From NCBI GenBank assembly GCA_947487765.1, contig CANKXO010000004.1, positions 496,001 to 560,000 on the forward strand: DNA of 64,000 nt, written 5' to 3'. This stretch comes from an uncultured Pseudomonadales bacterium (GTDB lineage: Bacteria > Pseudomonadota > Gammaproteobacteria > Pseudomonadales > Cellvibrionaceae). Below are positions 47,945 through 56,918 of the stretch, piece after piece. Made by a program: the position numbers and the translations under genes. Numbering within the stretch: position 1 is the first letter of the stretch; each line of letters begins with the position of its first letter. The notes beneath the pieces were generated by a model that saw only the letters and a program-made list of their open reading frames with translations, ran no database searches and had not been told where the DNA came from.

Positions 47945-49300
47945 ATGATAGAAAACGCTAGAGTATTAGTTGTCGATGATGACGATGATTTGCGTCATGC
48001 GCTTACACAAAGCTTGGAATTAGCTGGCTATGAAGTGAGTGGTTACAGCAACGGGCAGGGAGTGTTGAGTCATATAAATCGAGGTTTATACGGTGTGTTA
48101 GTAACAGACATCCGAATGCCTGTTATCGATGGGATGGAATTGCTGTCCAAGGTATTGGAAATTGATCCTGCAATTCCGACTATCTTAATCACTGGACATG
48201 GTGATATTTCTACAGCCGTTGATGCGATGCGTAATGGAGCTTATGATTTTATTGAAAAGCCTTTTGCAAGTGAGCGCTTAGTCGGTGCTGTCTCTCGCGC
48301 GTTAGAGAAGCGTCGTTTGGTCTTGGAGAATCGTACCCTGCGAGAAGAATTGTCTGGTCAGGAAGATTTAGGTAAACGTCTGGTTGGGCGTACGCCATCA
48401 ATGCTGAAATTGAGATCAGAAATCTCAGCCCTTGCTCAGACAGATGTGGATGTATTGATATGGGGGGAAACAGGCTCAGGCAAAGAAGTGGTAGCAAGAG
48501 CCCTACACGAAGAAGGTGATAGGAAAGATAAACCTTTTATCGCATTAAACTGTGGGGCTATCCCTGTTGAAATGATGGAGTCTGAGTTGTTTGGGCATGA
48601 GTCAGGGGCATTTACCAGTGCTAATAAACAACGAGTTGGAAAACTTGAGTATGCTAATGGTGGAACAATTTTTTTAGATGAAATTGAATCTATGCCAATG
48701 GAATTGCAAGTTAAGTTATTACGAGTGATTGAAACTCGCAGTATCGAGCGCTTAGGTTCAAATAATATTATTGATTTGGATATACGTTTTATTGCAGCGA
48801 CAAAAACAGATTTAGACGCTGCGAGCCAACGGCAAGAATTTCGTGCAGATTTATACTACCGCTTAAATGTTGTGACCTTAACGATACCCCCAGTCAGGGA
48901 GCGTAAGGAAGATATCCCTGCATTAATGCACCATTTGGCACGTGAGGCAAGAACTCGCTATCGTCGAGAAATTCCAGAATATACGCCGGAGCTAATGGCT
49001 GAGCTTATGTCGTACGATTGGCCTGGAAATGTTCGCGAGCTGCGCAATGTCGTAGATCGCTGGGTTTTAGGTTTGGGTATTGGCTTGTCATCAGAAGAGC
49101 CTCTATCTACTAATTCGGCACTGGTTGATTTGCCTACACAAATGGCGAATATAGAAAAGCATTTAATTGCTACTGCATTGTCGGCAAACAATGGAAGTAT
49201 TAAGAAGACCTACGAGCAATTGCAAATATCGCGTAAAGCACTTTACGAAAAGATGAAAAAATACCAACTTCAAGCCGATAATAAAAAAGAAGACTTTTAA
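47945..49300 (+). CDS. dctD: Sigma-54-dependent response regulator DctD
   Basis: A 451-residue transcription activator. Receiver domain with acidic pocket VVDDDDD and phospho-Asp55 (VTDIRMP). The AAA+ domain has Walker A GETGSGKE and Walker B GGTIFLDE; its sigma-54 contact loop is GAFTSA (221-226), not the usual GAFTGA. A Fis-type HTH closes the protein (NNGSIKKTYEQLQISRKALYEKM). It drives the sigma-54 promoter of dctP when phosphorylated by DctB. Confidence 0.95.
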   Translation: MIENARVLVVDDDDDLRHALTQSLELAGYEVSGYSNGQGVLSHINRGLYGVLVTDIRMPVIDGMELLSKVLEIDPAIPTILITGHGDISTAVDAMRNGAYDFIEKPFASERLVGAVSRALEKRRLVLENRTLREELSGQEDLGKRLVGRTPSMLKLRSEISALAQTDVDVLIWGETGSGKEVVARALHEEGDRKDKPFIALNCGAIPVEMMESELFGHESGAFTSANKQRVGKLEYANGGTIFLDEIESMPMELQVKLLRVIETRSIERLGSNNIIDLDIRFIAATKTDLDAASQRQEFRADLYYRLNVVTLTIPPVRERKEDIPALMHHLAREARTRYRREIPEYTPELMAELMSYDWPGNVRELRNVVDRWVLGLGIGLSSEEPLSTNSALVDLPTQMANIEKHLIATALSANNGSIKKTYEQLQISRKALYEKMKKYQLQADNKKEDF

Positions 49301-49313
49301 TAACAGTATGGTC

Positions 49314-49339
49314 ATCGACACCTTGATAAGTGTGTCGAT
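49314..49339. promoter_or_regulatory. Inverted repeat between dctD and dctP, candidate DctD enhancer site
   Basis: ATCGACAC (49314-49321) and GTGTCGAT (49332-49339) are perfect inverted 8-mers with ten bases between. It lies about 150 bases upstream of the sigma-54 promoter, where an NtrC-type activator binds. It could also end the dctBD transcript. A weaker repeat GTGT...ACAC is at 49362-49379. Confidence 0.5.
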
Positions 49340-49463
49340 AACGTAACATGCCGTTATTTTTTTGTGTTGCAATGGTTACACTGTCGCTTTAATTTGCATA
49401 AGTATTTAATATTTGAAATTAAAAAATATTTTAAAATCAATGAGTTATGCTGTCTTTGAAATG

Positions 49464-49480
49464 TTGGCACAGTGGATGCT
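49464..49480 (+). promoter_or_regulatory. Sigma-54 promoter of dctP
   Basis: TTGGCACAGTGGATGCT has the -24 GG and -12 GC separated by ten bases, as sigma-54 promoters need. It lies 81 bases upstream of the dctP start and next to the regulator gene that activates this class of promoter. Confidence 0.85.
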
Positions 49481-49560
49481 ATATAAAAGGCTGATTTACT
49501 ATCAAAATAATAATGATACGTTAATATTCCTATAATAATGAACTTCACTGGAGAGAACCT

Positions 49561-50553
49561 ATGAAAAAACTATTCACTGCAGCTGTTATTGCTGCAACAG
49601 CTTTTAGTGCGAATACTTTTGCTAACTGTGACCCGGGTGAGCGCGTCATCAAGTTTAGCTTTGTGACTGCTGCAACCGGTCATCCAAAAGGTGAGGCTGC
49701 TACAGCCATTGCTACTCGCATTAACTCTGAGATGAATGGAAAAGCGTGCATGCAATTATTTCCTAGCTCCCAGTTATTTGATGATAATAAAGTAATGGAA
49801 GCTTTATTGTTGGGGGATGTACAAGTTGCCGCCCCTTCTCTATCTAAATTCGAAGCCTATACGAAAAAATACCGCATTTTCGATTTCCCATTCTTATTCA
49901 GTGATATGGATGCTGTGAATAAATTTACTCAGGGTCCAAAAGGCCAAGAGTTATTGGGCGCTATAGAAAATAAAGGCTATGTGGGTCTTTCTTATATTTA
50001 TAATGGTCTGAAGCACTTTTCTGCCAATAAGCCTTTATCGCTTCCTTCTGATGCGGCTGGATTAAAATTCCGTGTACAAACATCCGATGTGGCTGTTGCT
50101 ATGATTGAAGCTATCGGCGGTAATGCGCAAAAGCTAGCCTTTAAAGAAGTTTATGGTGCATTGCAGACAGGCGTTGTTGATGGTCAGGAAAATACCTGGT
50201 CTAACATTTACACCAAAAAATTCTTTGAAGTTCAAAAAGGAACAACTGAAACCAACCATCAATTATTAACATACTTAGCTGTTACTTCTAAAGATTGGTT
50301 GAGCAGCTTGCCAGCAGATGAGCGCAATCAGTTTTTGACTATCTTTAAAGAAGAAACCAATAAGGCCAATGCGCGTTCTACTGAAGTTAATGAAGCGAAT
50401 AAACAGAAAATCCTTGCTGCTGGCGGTACGATTCGTACATTGACTCCAGAACAGCGCAAAGCCTGGGTAACGGTTATGCGACCAGTTTGGGATAAGTTTG
50501 CTAAGGATGTTGGTCAAGATACCATTGATGCTGCTGTTGCAGCGGGTCAGTAA
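49561..50553 (+). CDS. dctP: TRAP transporter substrate-binding protein DctP
   Basis: A 330-residue periplasmic protein with signal peptide (AAVIAATAFSANTFA). It binds C4-dicarboxylates and hands them to DctQM. Marks include FSFVTAATGHPKGEAA, the conserved Arg in LKFRVQTSDVAVAM that holds the carboxylate, and FKEVYGALQTGVVDGQENTWSN. GGAGAG lies upstream of the ATG. A strong terminator just after the gene favours high expression relative to dctQM. Confidence 0.97.
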   Translation: MKKLFTAAVIAATAFSANTFANCDPGERVIKFSFVTAATGHPKGEAATAIATRINSEMNGKACMQLFPSSQLFDDNKVMEALLLGDVQVAAPSLSKFEAYTKKYRIFDFPFLFSDMDAVNKFTQGPKGQELLGAIENKGYVGLSYIYNGLKHFSANKPLSLPSDAAGLKFRVQTSDVAVAMIEAIGGNAQKLAFKEVYGALQTGVVDGQENTWSNIYTKKFFEVQKGTTETNHQLLTYLAVTSKDWLSSLPADERNQFLTIFKEETNKANARSTEVNEANKQKILAAGGTIRTLTPEQRKAWVTVMRPVWDKFAKDVGQDTIDAAVAAGQ

Positions 50554-50559
50554 GATTAG

Positions 50560-50587
50560 AAGGGCCTGCTTAAGTAGGCCCTTTTTT
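50560..50587 (+). terminator. Strong terminator between dctP and dctQ
   Basis: Stem GGGCCTGC with GTAGGCCC around TTAA (one G-T pair), followed by TTTTTT. It lies inside the dct operon, so it is probably a partial stop that makes far more dctP than dctQM message. Confidence 0.85.
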
Positions 50588-50741
50588 AGTACTACGTTTA
50601 TTTAACAATAATAAATAATTTACTTATATTTCTGTTGTTTTAAATCACTTTTTATCAATTTTTAAGTTTTCACTAAAACTCAATTGTCACTCTATAAGTG
50701 ATTGATGGGGTTTTTCGTATACATACAGTTGGCGAATAGTT

Positions 50742-51356
50742 ATGAATAAGCTTTCAAAGTTTATCGATAGACTTGAAGAAGATTTTATAGCGCTATTATT
50801 GGGATTAATGGTATTGATTACTTTTACTCAAGTTGTTGCGCGTTATGGTTTTAACTCTGGCTGGGGGAGTGCACTTGAAATAACACAAGTATTGTTTGCC
50901 TGGTTAATTTTGTTTGGTATGAGCTACGGCATCAAGAAAGGGATTCACTTAGGTGTTGATATTTTAATTAGAAAATTTTCAGCACCAATATTTAAGGCGT
51001 GTGCTTTATTTGGTGCTATTGCTTGTATTATTTATGGTGTGACTTTTTTCTCTGCTCACTGGGTTACATGGGTGGGTGGTGACCCAGGGAAAGGTGGCGC
51101 CTATTTTTATTGGTCAAAGATGTACCAGTTAAATATTGGTATGGAAAGTATTGCTTTACCTGAATTTATTTTTGGTGAAGATCAACGTTTGCCTCGCTGG
51201 GTGGCTTATTTGATGTTACCTGTTGGTTTGGCTTTGTTTGTATTGCGCTGTGTACAGGCATTTTTTGAAATACTGTTTAATAAGCGTGAAATGATTATTG
51301 CTTCTCATGAAGCAGAAGAATTGCTTGAACAAAATAAAAATATAGTAGGGGATTAA
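50742..51356 (+). CDS. dctQ: TRAP transporter small permease DctQ
   Basis: A 204-residue inner-membrane protein with four spans. Marks are the start FIALLLGLMVLITFTQVVARYGFN, LEITQVLFAWLILFGMSYGIKKGIHLGVDIL. It pairs with DctM to carry C4-dicarboxylates with sodium. DctM begins two bases later. Confidence 0.95.
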   Translation: MNKLSKFIDRLEEDFIALLLGLMVLITFTQVVARYGFNSGWGSALEITQVLFAWLILFGMSYGIKKGIHLGVDILIRKFSAPIFKACALFGAIACIIYGVTFFSAHWVTWVGGDPGKGGAYFYWSKMYQLNIGMESIALPEFIFGEDQRLPRWVAYLMLPVGLALFVLRCVQAFFEILFNKREMIIASHEAEELLEQNKNIVGD

Positions 51357-51358
51357 TT

Positions 51359-52759
51359 GTGGAGAGTATATTTCTTTTTGGACTACTATTTTTCTTTTTG
51401 TTTCTCGGTGTTCCCGTTGCAGTTTCTTTAGGTTTGTCGAGTGTTTTAGTTATTGCTTTCTTTTCTCATGACTCTGTTTCGTCGGTAGCTTTGCAATTAT
51501 TAAATGCATCACAAAAATATACGCTATTAGCGATTCCTTTCTTTATATTAGCATCTGCATTTATGTCAACTGGCGGTGTGGCCAAGCGAATTATCAGGTT
51601 TTCAATTGCCACGATGGGACATTTCCGCGGTGGTTTAGCCATTGCCAGTGTCTTTGCTTGTATGTTATTTGCTGCTTTATCTGGCTCTTCTCCAGCAACA
51701 GTGGTTGCTATTGGTAGTATTGCCATTACTGCTATGCGTGAAGTGGGATACAGTAAAGATTTTGCCGCTGGTATTATTGCTAATGCGGGAACGCTTGGTA
51801 TTTTAATCCCGCCTTCTATCGTTATGGTGGTCTATGCCGCTGCTACCGATGTTTCTGTAGGGCGTATGTTCTTAGGGGGCGTGATTCCTGGCCTTCTTGC
51901 CGGTCTTATGCTGATGACTGTTATTTATATCAATGCACGCATGCGTGGTATGCCAAAGCGCCCATTTGCAGGTATTGCTGAAATTATGGATTCAGCTGGT
52001 TCCGCATCATGGGGTTTATTGTTGATTGTCATTATTCTTGGTGGAATTTACAGTGGTGTATTTACACCGACCGAGGCTGCGGCTGTTGCGGCTGTTTATG
52101 CATTCTTGATTGCAACATTGGTTTATCGGGATATGGGTCCGCTCAAAGAAGTGCCATGGCGTAATGAAGGTGAATCACTTTCTCAATCTGCCATGCGCAA
52201 TAGCTGTTTAATGGTTAAAAAGTTTCCTTTGTTGTTTTTTCATGGTGATACGCGCAATGTCATGGTCGACGGGGCTAAGACAACCATCATGCTAATGTTT
52301 ATCATCGTGAATGCCTTAGTGTTTTCTCATGTGTTAGTGGGGGAAAGAATCCCTGATTTAATTACAAACTTAATGCTAGATGCTGGTTTCGAATGGTGGC
52401 AATTCTTAATAGTCGTTAATATTATCCTATTAATCGGCGGGCAATTTATGGAACCATCAGGGTTGTTGTTGATCGTAGCACCTGTTGTTTTTCCTATTGC
52501 GATCGAATTGGGAATCGATCCGATACATTTAGGTATTATGATGGTTGTCAACATGGAAATAGGAATGATCACCCCGCCTATTGGCTTAAACCTATTTGTG
52601 ACATCAGGTATTACCGGGATGAGCATGGCTCGCGTAGTGAAAGCGGCAATGCCGTTTGTAGGTGTTCTATTTGTCTTTTTAATTTTAGTGACTTATATTC
52701 CTGCTATTTCCAGTTGGTTGCCTACATTAATGATGGGGCCTGAAGTAATCACTAAATAA
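51359..52759 (+). CDS. dctM: TRAP transporter large permease DctM
   Basis: A 466-residue inner-membrane protein with about twelve spans, the channel subunit. Marks include LSGSSPATVVAIGSIAITAM, the GTLGILIPPSIVMVVYA hairpin and MITPPIGLNLFVTSGI. It is longer than usual DctM, with an extra segment near 262-300 (KEVPWRNEGESL to VMVDGAKT). Start is GTG, two bases after dctQ; the AGGGG site upstream supports it. Confidence 0.95.
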   Translation: MESIFLFGLLFFFLFLGVPVAVSLGLSSVLVIAFFSHDSVSSVALQLLNASQKYTLLAIPFFILASAFMSTGGVAKRIIRFSIATMGHFRGGLAIASVFACMLFAALSGSSPATVVAIGSIAITAMREVGYSKDFAAGIIANAGTLGILIPPSIVMVVYAAATDVSVGRMFLGGVIPGLLAGLMLMTVIYINARMRGMPKRPFAGIAEIMDSAGSASWGLLLIVIILGGIYSGVFTPTEAAAVAAVYAFLIATLVYRDMGPLKEVPWRNEGESLSQSAMRNSCLMVKKFPLLFFHGDTRNVMVDGAKTTIMLMFIIVNALVFSHVLVGERIPDLITNLMLDAGFEWWQFLIVVNIILLIGGQFMEPSGLLLIVAPVVFPIAIELGIDPIHLGIMMVVNMEIGMITPPIGLNLFVTSGITGMSMARVVKAAMPFVGVLFVFLILVTYIPAISSWLPTLMMGPEVITK

Positions 52760-52849
52760 GTTAATCACAATAAATAGATAAGCAAAAGATACCGTAGAAA
52801 GTACAAACCGATGTTAGACAGGCTTTGTATATAAAGTGAGATACAGGGG

Positions 52850-53854
52850 CTAGGCGGAAAACAACGCCACTGTATTGTCTAACATTCGGTTTGAAAATCC
52901 CCACTCATTATCATACCAAGACATCACTTTAACTAAATTGCCTTTTACTTTCGTCTGGCTTAGATCAAAAATAGACGATGCCGGATTGTGATTGTAATCG
53001 ACAGAGACTAAAGGTAATTCATTACATTCCAATACACCTTTTAGGTAACTATTTGCAGCCGATTGAATTGTCGAGTTTACTTCTTCCACGCTAGTTTCCT
53101 TTTTTGCATAAAAAGTAAAATCAACCAAAGAGACATTGATAGTCGGGACTCTAACGGCCATGCCATCCAATTTACCATTAAGTTCTGGTAACACTAAACC
53201 AACAGCACCTGCCGCCCCTGTTTTTGTGGGAATCATTGATTGCGTGGCGGAACGTGCCCGATATAAATCACTATGATAAACATCACTGAGCTTTTGGTCG
53301 TTGGTATAAGAGTGAATAGTTGTCATCAATCCACTTTGAATACTCAGTGCATCATTCAAAGGTTTGGCAATAGGCGCCAGGCAGTTAGTAGTGCATGAGG
53401 CATTAGATATAATCGTATGTTCTGGAGTTAATACTGCGTGATTGATGCCATATACGACTGTTGCATCGGCATCACTTGCTGGTGCAGAAATAATAACTTT
53501 TTTTGCGCCAGCAGAAATATGCATACTGGCTTTTTCGCGGTTATTAAAAATTCCTGTACATTCATAAACCACATCAATGTCTAACTCTTTCCATGGCAAG
53601 TCAGTAGGGTTTCTTTCAGCGTAGATAGCAATTGAATCATCATTTACTTTAATGTGGTTATCGGTATTACTAACGTTTGGAGAGAAGTGCCCATGTACGG
53701 AATCAAATTTGAGTAGATGTGCATTAATATCTGCACTGCCTAAGTCATTGATCGCGACAACTTTAATTAATGTGTGATGATCTGATTCATATAATGCGCG
53801 TAGGACATTTCGGCCAATGCGACCAAAACCATTGATGGCGACTTTTATCGTCAT
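52850..53854 (-). CDS. gapA: Type I glyceraldehyde-3-phosphate dehydrogenase
   Basis: A 334-residue NAD-linked enzyme oxidising glyceraldehyde 3-phosphate. Rossmann start [18 protein letters not shown], active Cys154 in [12 protein letters not shown], and [14 protein letters not shown] near the end are family signatures. AAGGAAA lies upstream of the ATG. It lies next to glpD, so the glycerol pathway feeds directly into it; erythrose-4-phosphate use cannot be excluded from sequence. Confidence 0.95.
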   Translation of the reverse strand: MTIKVAINGFGRIGRNVLRALYESDHHTLIKVVAINDLGSADINAHLLKFDSVHGHFSPNVSNTDNHIKVNDDSIAIYAERNPTDLPWKELDIDVVYECTGIFNNREKASMHISAGAKKVIISAPASDADATVVYGINHAVLTPEHTIISNASCTTNCLAPIAKPLNDALSIQSGLMTTIHSYTNDQKLSDVYHSDLYRARSATQSMIPTKTGAAGAVGLVLPELNGKLDGMAVRVPTINVSLVDFTFYAKKETSVEEVNSTIQSAANSYLKGVLECNELPLVSVDYNHNPASSIFDLSQTKVKGNLVKVMSWYDNEWGFSNRMLDNTVALFSA

Positions 53855-54244
53855 ATCTATTTTCCTTTATTATTTCTGTGATTTGATGGAATGTTTTGTA
53901 TAACGTTACTTTTAATATTAGTAGAGGATTGTTGAATGAACTTAGTTTTTAGCTTTTAGAAAGATATCAAACACAGGTATGTTTTTTATCGCGCCAAAAG
54001 TTGCCGCTACTGATACGAATCGTTATTTCTTTAATAACTGGGCCTGAAGATCCCTATAACTTTCGATTTACAGCGCAAAAACCAAAGAATACGACAAGGG
54101 AATATTTGTATACATTAATGTATACGTTAAATTTTGTCAATAATTCTCCTCTATATCTTGATATGTGCCGGCATCAAACCTACCAGTTATTTAAAAATTG
54201 GTGCTGTAAGCCGCTAAGGATAAAAATACAACGACGAGAAAATA
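53855..54244. other. Intergenic region between glpD and gapA
   Basis: 390 bases with no supported gene. The only long plus-strand frame overlaps the glpD end and has no ribosome site, so I treat it as spurious. The gapA promoter should lie here. Confidence 0.5.
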
Positions 54245-55780
54245 TTAAGAGGCCTCTTGGCGCCTTTTTCTTTGGTAGCTTTTTCCGCCGATTAAGTCAG
54301 TAATAACGGTGGTTAGTCTTCCCACTTCATGAGCTGATAATCGTAGCCCGAGCTTCGTTCGTCTCCAGAGCAAGTCATCGACTGACAAAACCCACTCTTG
54401 ATCAATGAGATATTGCACTTCGCATAGATAGAGCCCAGCACCAAAATGTTCCCCCATGTCCTGCTGATTTTTACAGGAAGATAAAAGCTCCGTGGATAAT
54501 GTGCCGTAGCTGCGAATGTACCGTTCTAAAGTATGGCGCTCTACCCAAGGGTATTGTTTTGTTAGGTCTAGTGCGAGAGCCTTTGTTGATTCAAAGTCTC
54601 CTCCGGGTAGGGCTGTTGTTTTCGTCCAGCTGGGCCCAATGCTTGGGAAAAAATATTTTATTTTATCTGTCGCTGCTTCCGCTAATTTACGATAGGTTGT
54701 GATTTTTCCACCAAAGACAGAAAGTAGAGGAGCTAATTCATTTTGGTCATCTACTTCCAGTGTGTAGTCTCGGGTAATTGCTTGGGCTGATGAGGACTCA
54801 TCATCTAATAATGGTCGTACTCCAGAATAGGTATGGACGATATCGGAGCGAGTAATGTTATGTTTGAAATGCTTATTGGTAATATCAATCAAATAATCTA
54901 TTTCGTTATCCGAAATAGAAACTTGAGATGGGTCTTCATCGACCTCAACATCTGTGGTGCCGATTAATGAAAAGTCACCTTCATAAGGAATAATAAAAAC
55001 GATTCGATTGTCTTCATTCTGCAGAATATAGGCTTTTTCTTGATTGTGTATTTTAGGGACGACGATATGGCTGCCTTTGACTAAGCGTACATTTTGAGGC
55101 GCTTTGGCTTCGATGACGTCGGCAAATAAGTTACCCACCCATGGCCCTGCGGCATTCACGAGCATTTTACATTTACTTGTTGTCGTCAGTTCCGTTCTGT
55201 TATCTTTTAGGTGCACCAGCCAATGGTCTTTTTTCCGTTCTGCTTTAACACAGGTGCATTGAGTCTTTATCGTTGCACCATGGTTTTTCGCTGATATCGC
55301 ATTCAGTACCACCAGTCTTGCGTCATCAACCCAGGCATCTGAGTACTCAAAGCCTTTTTTCATTGTATCTATCAAGGGGCTACTCGAATCGAATGAGACA
55401 CCATGAGATTTTTTTAAGGTAGTACGTTTACTCAGGTGATCATATAAAAACAAGCCTGCCAGTATCATCCATCGCGGTCTGAGATGAGGACGATGAGGCA
55501 AGATAAAGCGCAATGGCCATATAATATGGTGGGCATTTTTTAGTAAGACTTCTCGCTCAGCCAGCGCATCTTTGACTAGTCTGAATTCGTAGTGCTCTAA
55601 ATAACGAAGCCCACCGTGAATCAATTTGGTGCTATTGGATGAGGTGCTGGAAGCTAAATCATCTTTTTCGCAAAGAAGTACATTTAAGCCACGGCCCGCT
55701 GCATCGTTGGCAATGCCGCAACCATTGATTCCTCCGCCTATCACGATTAGATCATGTATATCTTTGTTTGCCATAAGCAT
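54245..55780 (-). CDS. glpD: Aerobic glycerol-3-phosphate dehydrogenase
   Basis: A 511-residue FAD enzyme oxidising glycerol-3-phosphate to dihydroxyacetone phosphate and passing electrons to quinones at the inner membrane. Marks are DLIVIGGGINGCGIANDAAGRG, STKLIHGGLRYLEHYEFRLV and the active-site region TYSGVRPLLDDES. The length is typical. ATG 55780 and ATG 55774 are both possible starts. It lies downstream of glpR on the same strand. Confidence 0.97.
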   Translation of the reverse strand: MLMANKDIHDLIVIGGGINGCGIANDAAGRGLNVLLCEKDDLASSTSSNSTKLIHGGLRYLEHYEFRLVKDALAEREVLLKNAHHIIWPLRFILPHRPHLRPRWMILAGLFLYDHLSKRTTLKKSHGVSFDSSSPLIDTMKKGFEYSDAWVDDARLVVLNAISAKNHGATIKTQCTCVKAERKKDHWLVHLKDNRTELTTTSKCKMLVNAAGPWVGNLFADVIEAKAPQNVRLVKGSHIVVPKIHNQEKAYILQNEDNRIVFIIPYEGDFSLIGTTDVEVDEDPSQVSISDNEIDYLIDITNKHFKHNITRSDIVHTYSGVRPLLDDESSSAQAITRDYTLEVDDQNELAPLLSVFGGKITTYRKLAEAATDKIKYFFPSIGPSWTKTTALPGGDFESTKALALDLTKQYPWVERHTLERYIRSYGTLSTELLSSCKNQQDMGEHFGAGLYLCEVQYLIDQEWVLSVDDLLWRRTKLGLRLSAHEVGRLTTVITDLIGGKSYQRKRRQEAS

Positions 55781-55853
55781 TATTAGATTTATTTGCTGGA
55801 GTGTAGGTCAGGAATATATGTTGCTTTTGAAAAAAATTCAACATTAAAAGAAT

Positions 55854-55873
55854 AAAAAAGAACAAAAAAGAAC
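55854..55873. repeat. Tandem 10-bp direct repeat upstream of glpD
   Basis: AAAAAAGAAC repeats exactly twice (55854-55863, 55864-55873), reading GTTCTTTTTT on the glpD strand. Position suits a GlpR operator, but the sequence is low-complexity and may be chance. Confidence 0.45.
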
Positions 55874-55946
55874 ATTTTAAGCAAAAACAGCTTATTTTTT
55901 CCTGTAGGGTGCCTGAAATAAGGTAGGTAGGGGAAATTGTATACAG

Positions 55947-56705
55947 TTAGGTTATGTGTAGTTGCACGCCATTGGACTGTAAAAGGTTTTTGATATTCTC
56001 AGAAGGGTCGAAATCGGTAAACAGGTGATTAGCTTCGTTGATGTTGCCGAGGCGTATCATCGCGTTACGACCGAACTTAGTATGATCTGCTGCCAGAAGT
56101 ACTTGTCTGGAATTGCGAATAATGCTTTGTGATACTCTCACCTCTCGATAATCATAGTCGAGCAATGAGCCATCTTCATCAATACCGCTAATACCTATAA
56201 TACCAAAGTCCATTTGAAACTGATTGATAAACTCAATGGTAGATTCACCAATGATACCGCCATCATTATTGCGGACCTCTCCTCCCGCTACAATAATTGA
56301 GCATGACTGGTTCTCGCTTAGAATCGAGGCTACATGAATATTATTGGTAACGACCTTTAGGTTTTCATGATGGATTAATGCTTGAGCAACGGCTTCTGTG
56401 GTTGTGCCTATATTGATAAATAATGAGGAATTATTGGGTATTAATTGTACTAGTTGACGTGCAATATTGTTCTTTGCTTGTTGATTGGTCCCTTTGCGTT
56501 CCAGATACTCCGTATTTTTTGTACTTGAACCAAGACAGGCGCCACCATGGTGACGAGTAATACTGTTGGTTTTGGCTAATGTATTTAAATCTCGTCGAAT
56601 TGTTTGGGGTGTTACTTTGAAATGATCGACCAATTCATCAATAGACACAAAGTTTCGTTGCTCTATTAGCGCAATTATTTGATTATGGCGGTAAGTTTGA
56701 TTCAT
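55947..56705 (-). CDS. glpR: DeoR-family glycerol regulon repressor
   Basis: A 252-residue repressor. DeoR winged helix at the start (FVSIDELVDHFKVTPQTIRRDLNTLAKTNSITRHHGGACL), then the sugar-phosphate sensing domain with INIGTTTEAVAQALIHH, VVTNNIHVA, IIVAGGEVRNNDGGIIG and VLLAADHTKFGRNAMIR. GlpR homologues release DNA on binding glycerol-3-phosphate. Located between glpD and the divergent glpK, so it can control both arms. Confidence 0.93.
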   Translation of the reverse strand: MNQTYRHNQIIALIEQRNFVSIDELVDHFKVTPQTIRRDLNTLAKTNSITRHHGGACLGSSTKNTEYLERKGTNQQAKNNIARQLVQLIPNNSSLFINIGTTTEAVAQALIHHENLKVVTNNIHVASILSENQSCSIIVAGGEVRNNDGGIIGESTIEFINQFQMDFGIIGISGIDEDGSLLDYDYREVRVSQSIIRNSRQVLLAADHTKFGRNAMIRLGNINEANHLFTDFDPSENIKNLLQSNGVQLHIT

Positions 56706-56717
56706 TTTTGAATAGTG

Positions 56718-56867
56718 TTTTCGTTTATATTTGTCTTATTTCTTTCATTTTAACTGATTTTGCTTTTTTGTTGCGATTAATGAGTATTTTTACCGCTAAT
56801 GCGAAAACTAAACAAATTAAACTAGGATAATTTAATTGAATATGATTTAATACGAAAATAAACGAAC
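56718..56867. promoter_or_regulatory. Candidate GlpR operators between glpR and glpK
   Basis: The motif GTTTTCGTTTAT (56718-56729) upstream of glpR and ACGAAAATAAACGAAC (56852-56867) upstream of glpK share an AAACGAA core read on opposite strands. They lie in the divergent promoter region, where GlpR is expected to bind. No experimental match is claimed. Confidence 0.5.
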
Positions 56868-56918
56868 AAATAATAACATCATGCTCTCGCTAATAATAAT
56901 AACGAGGTTTTAACGCTT

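Noticed and set aside
52802-52829. Hairpin between dctM and gapA
   Set aside because: Arms TACAAACC and GGCTTTGTA pair only with a bulge and lack a T-run; too weak to call a terminator.
54001-54303. 100-codon plus-strand frame between gapA and glpD
   Set aside because: It overlaps the end of glpD, has no ribosome site and no recognisable motif.
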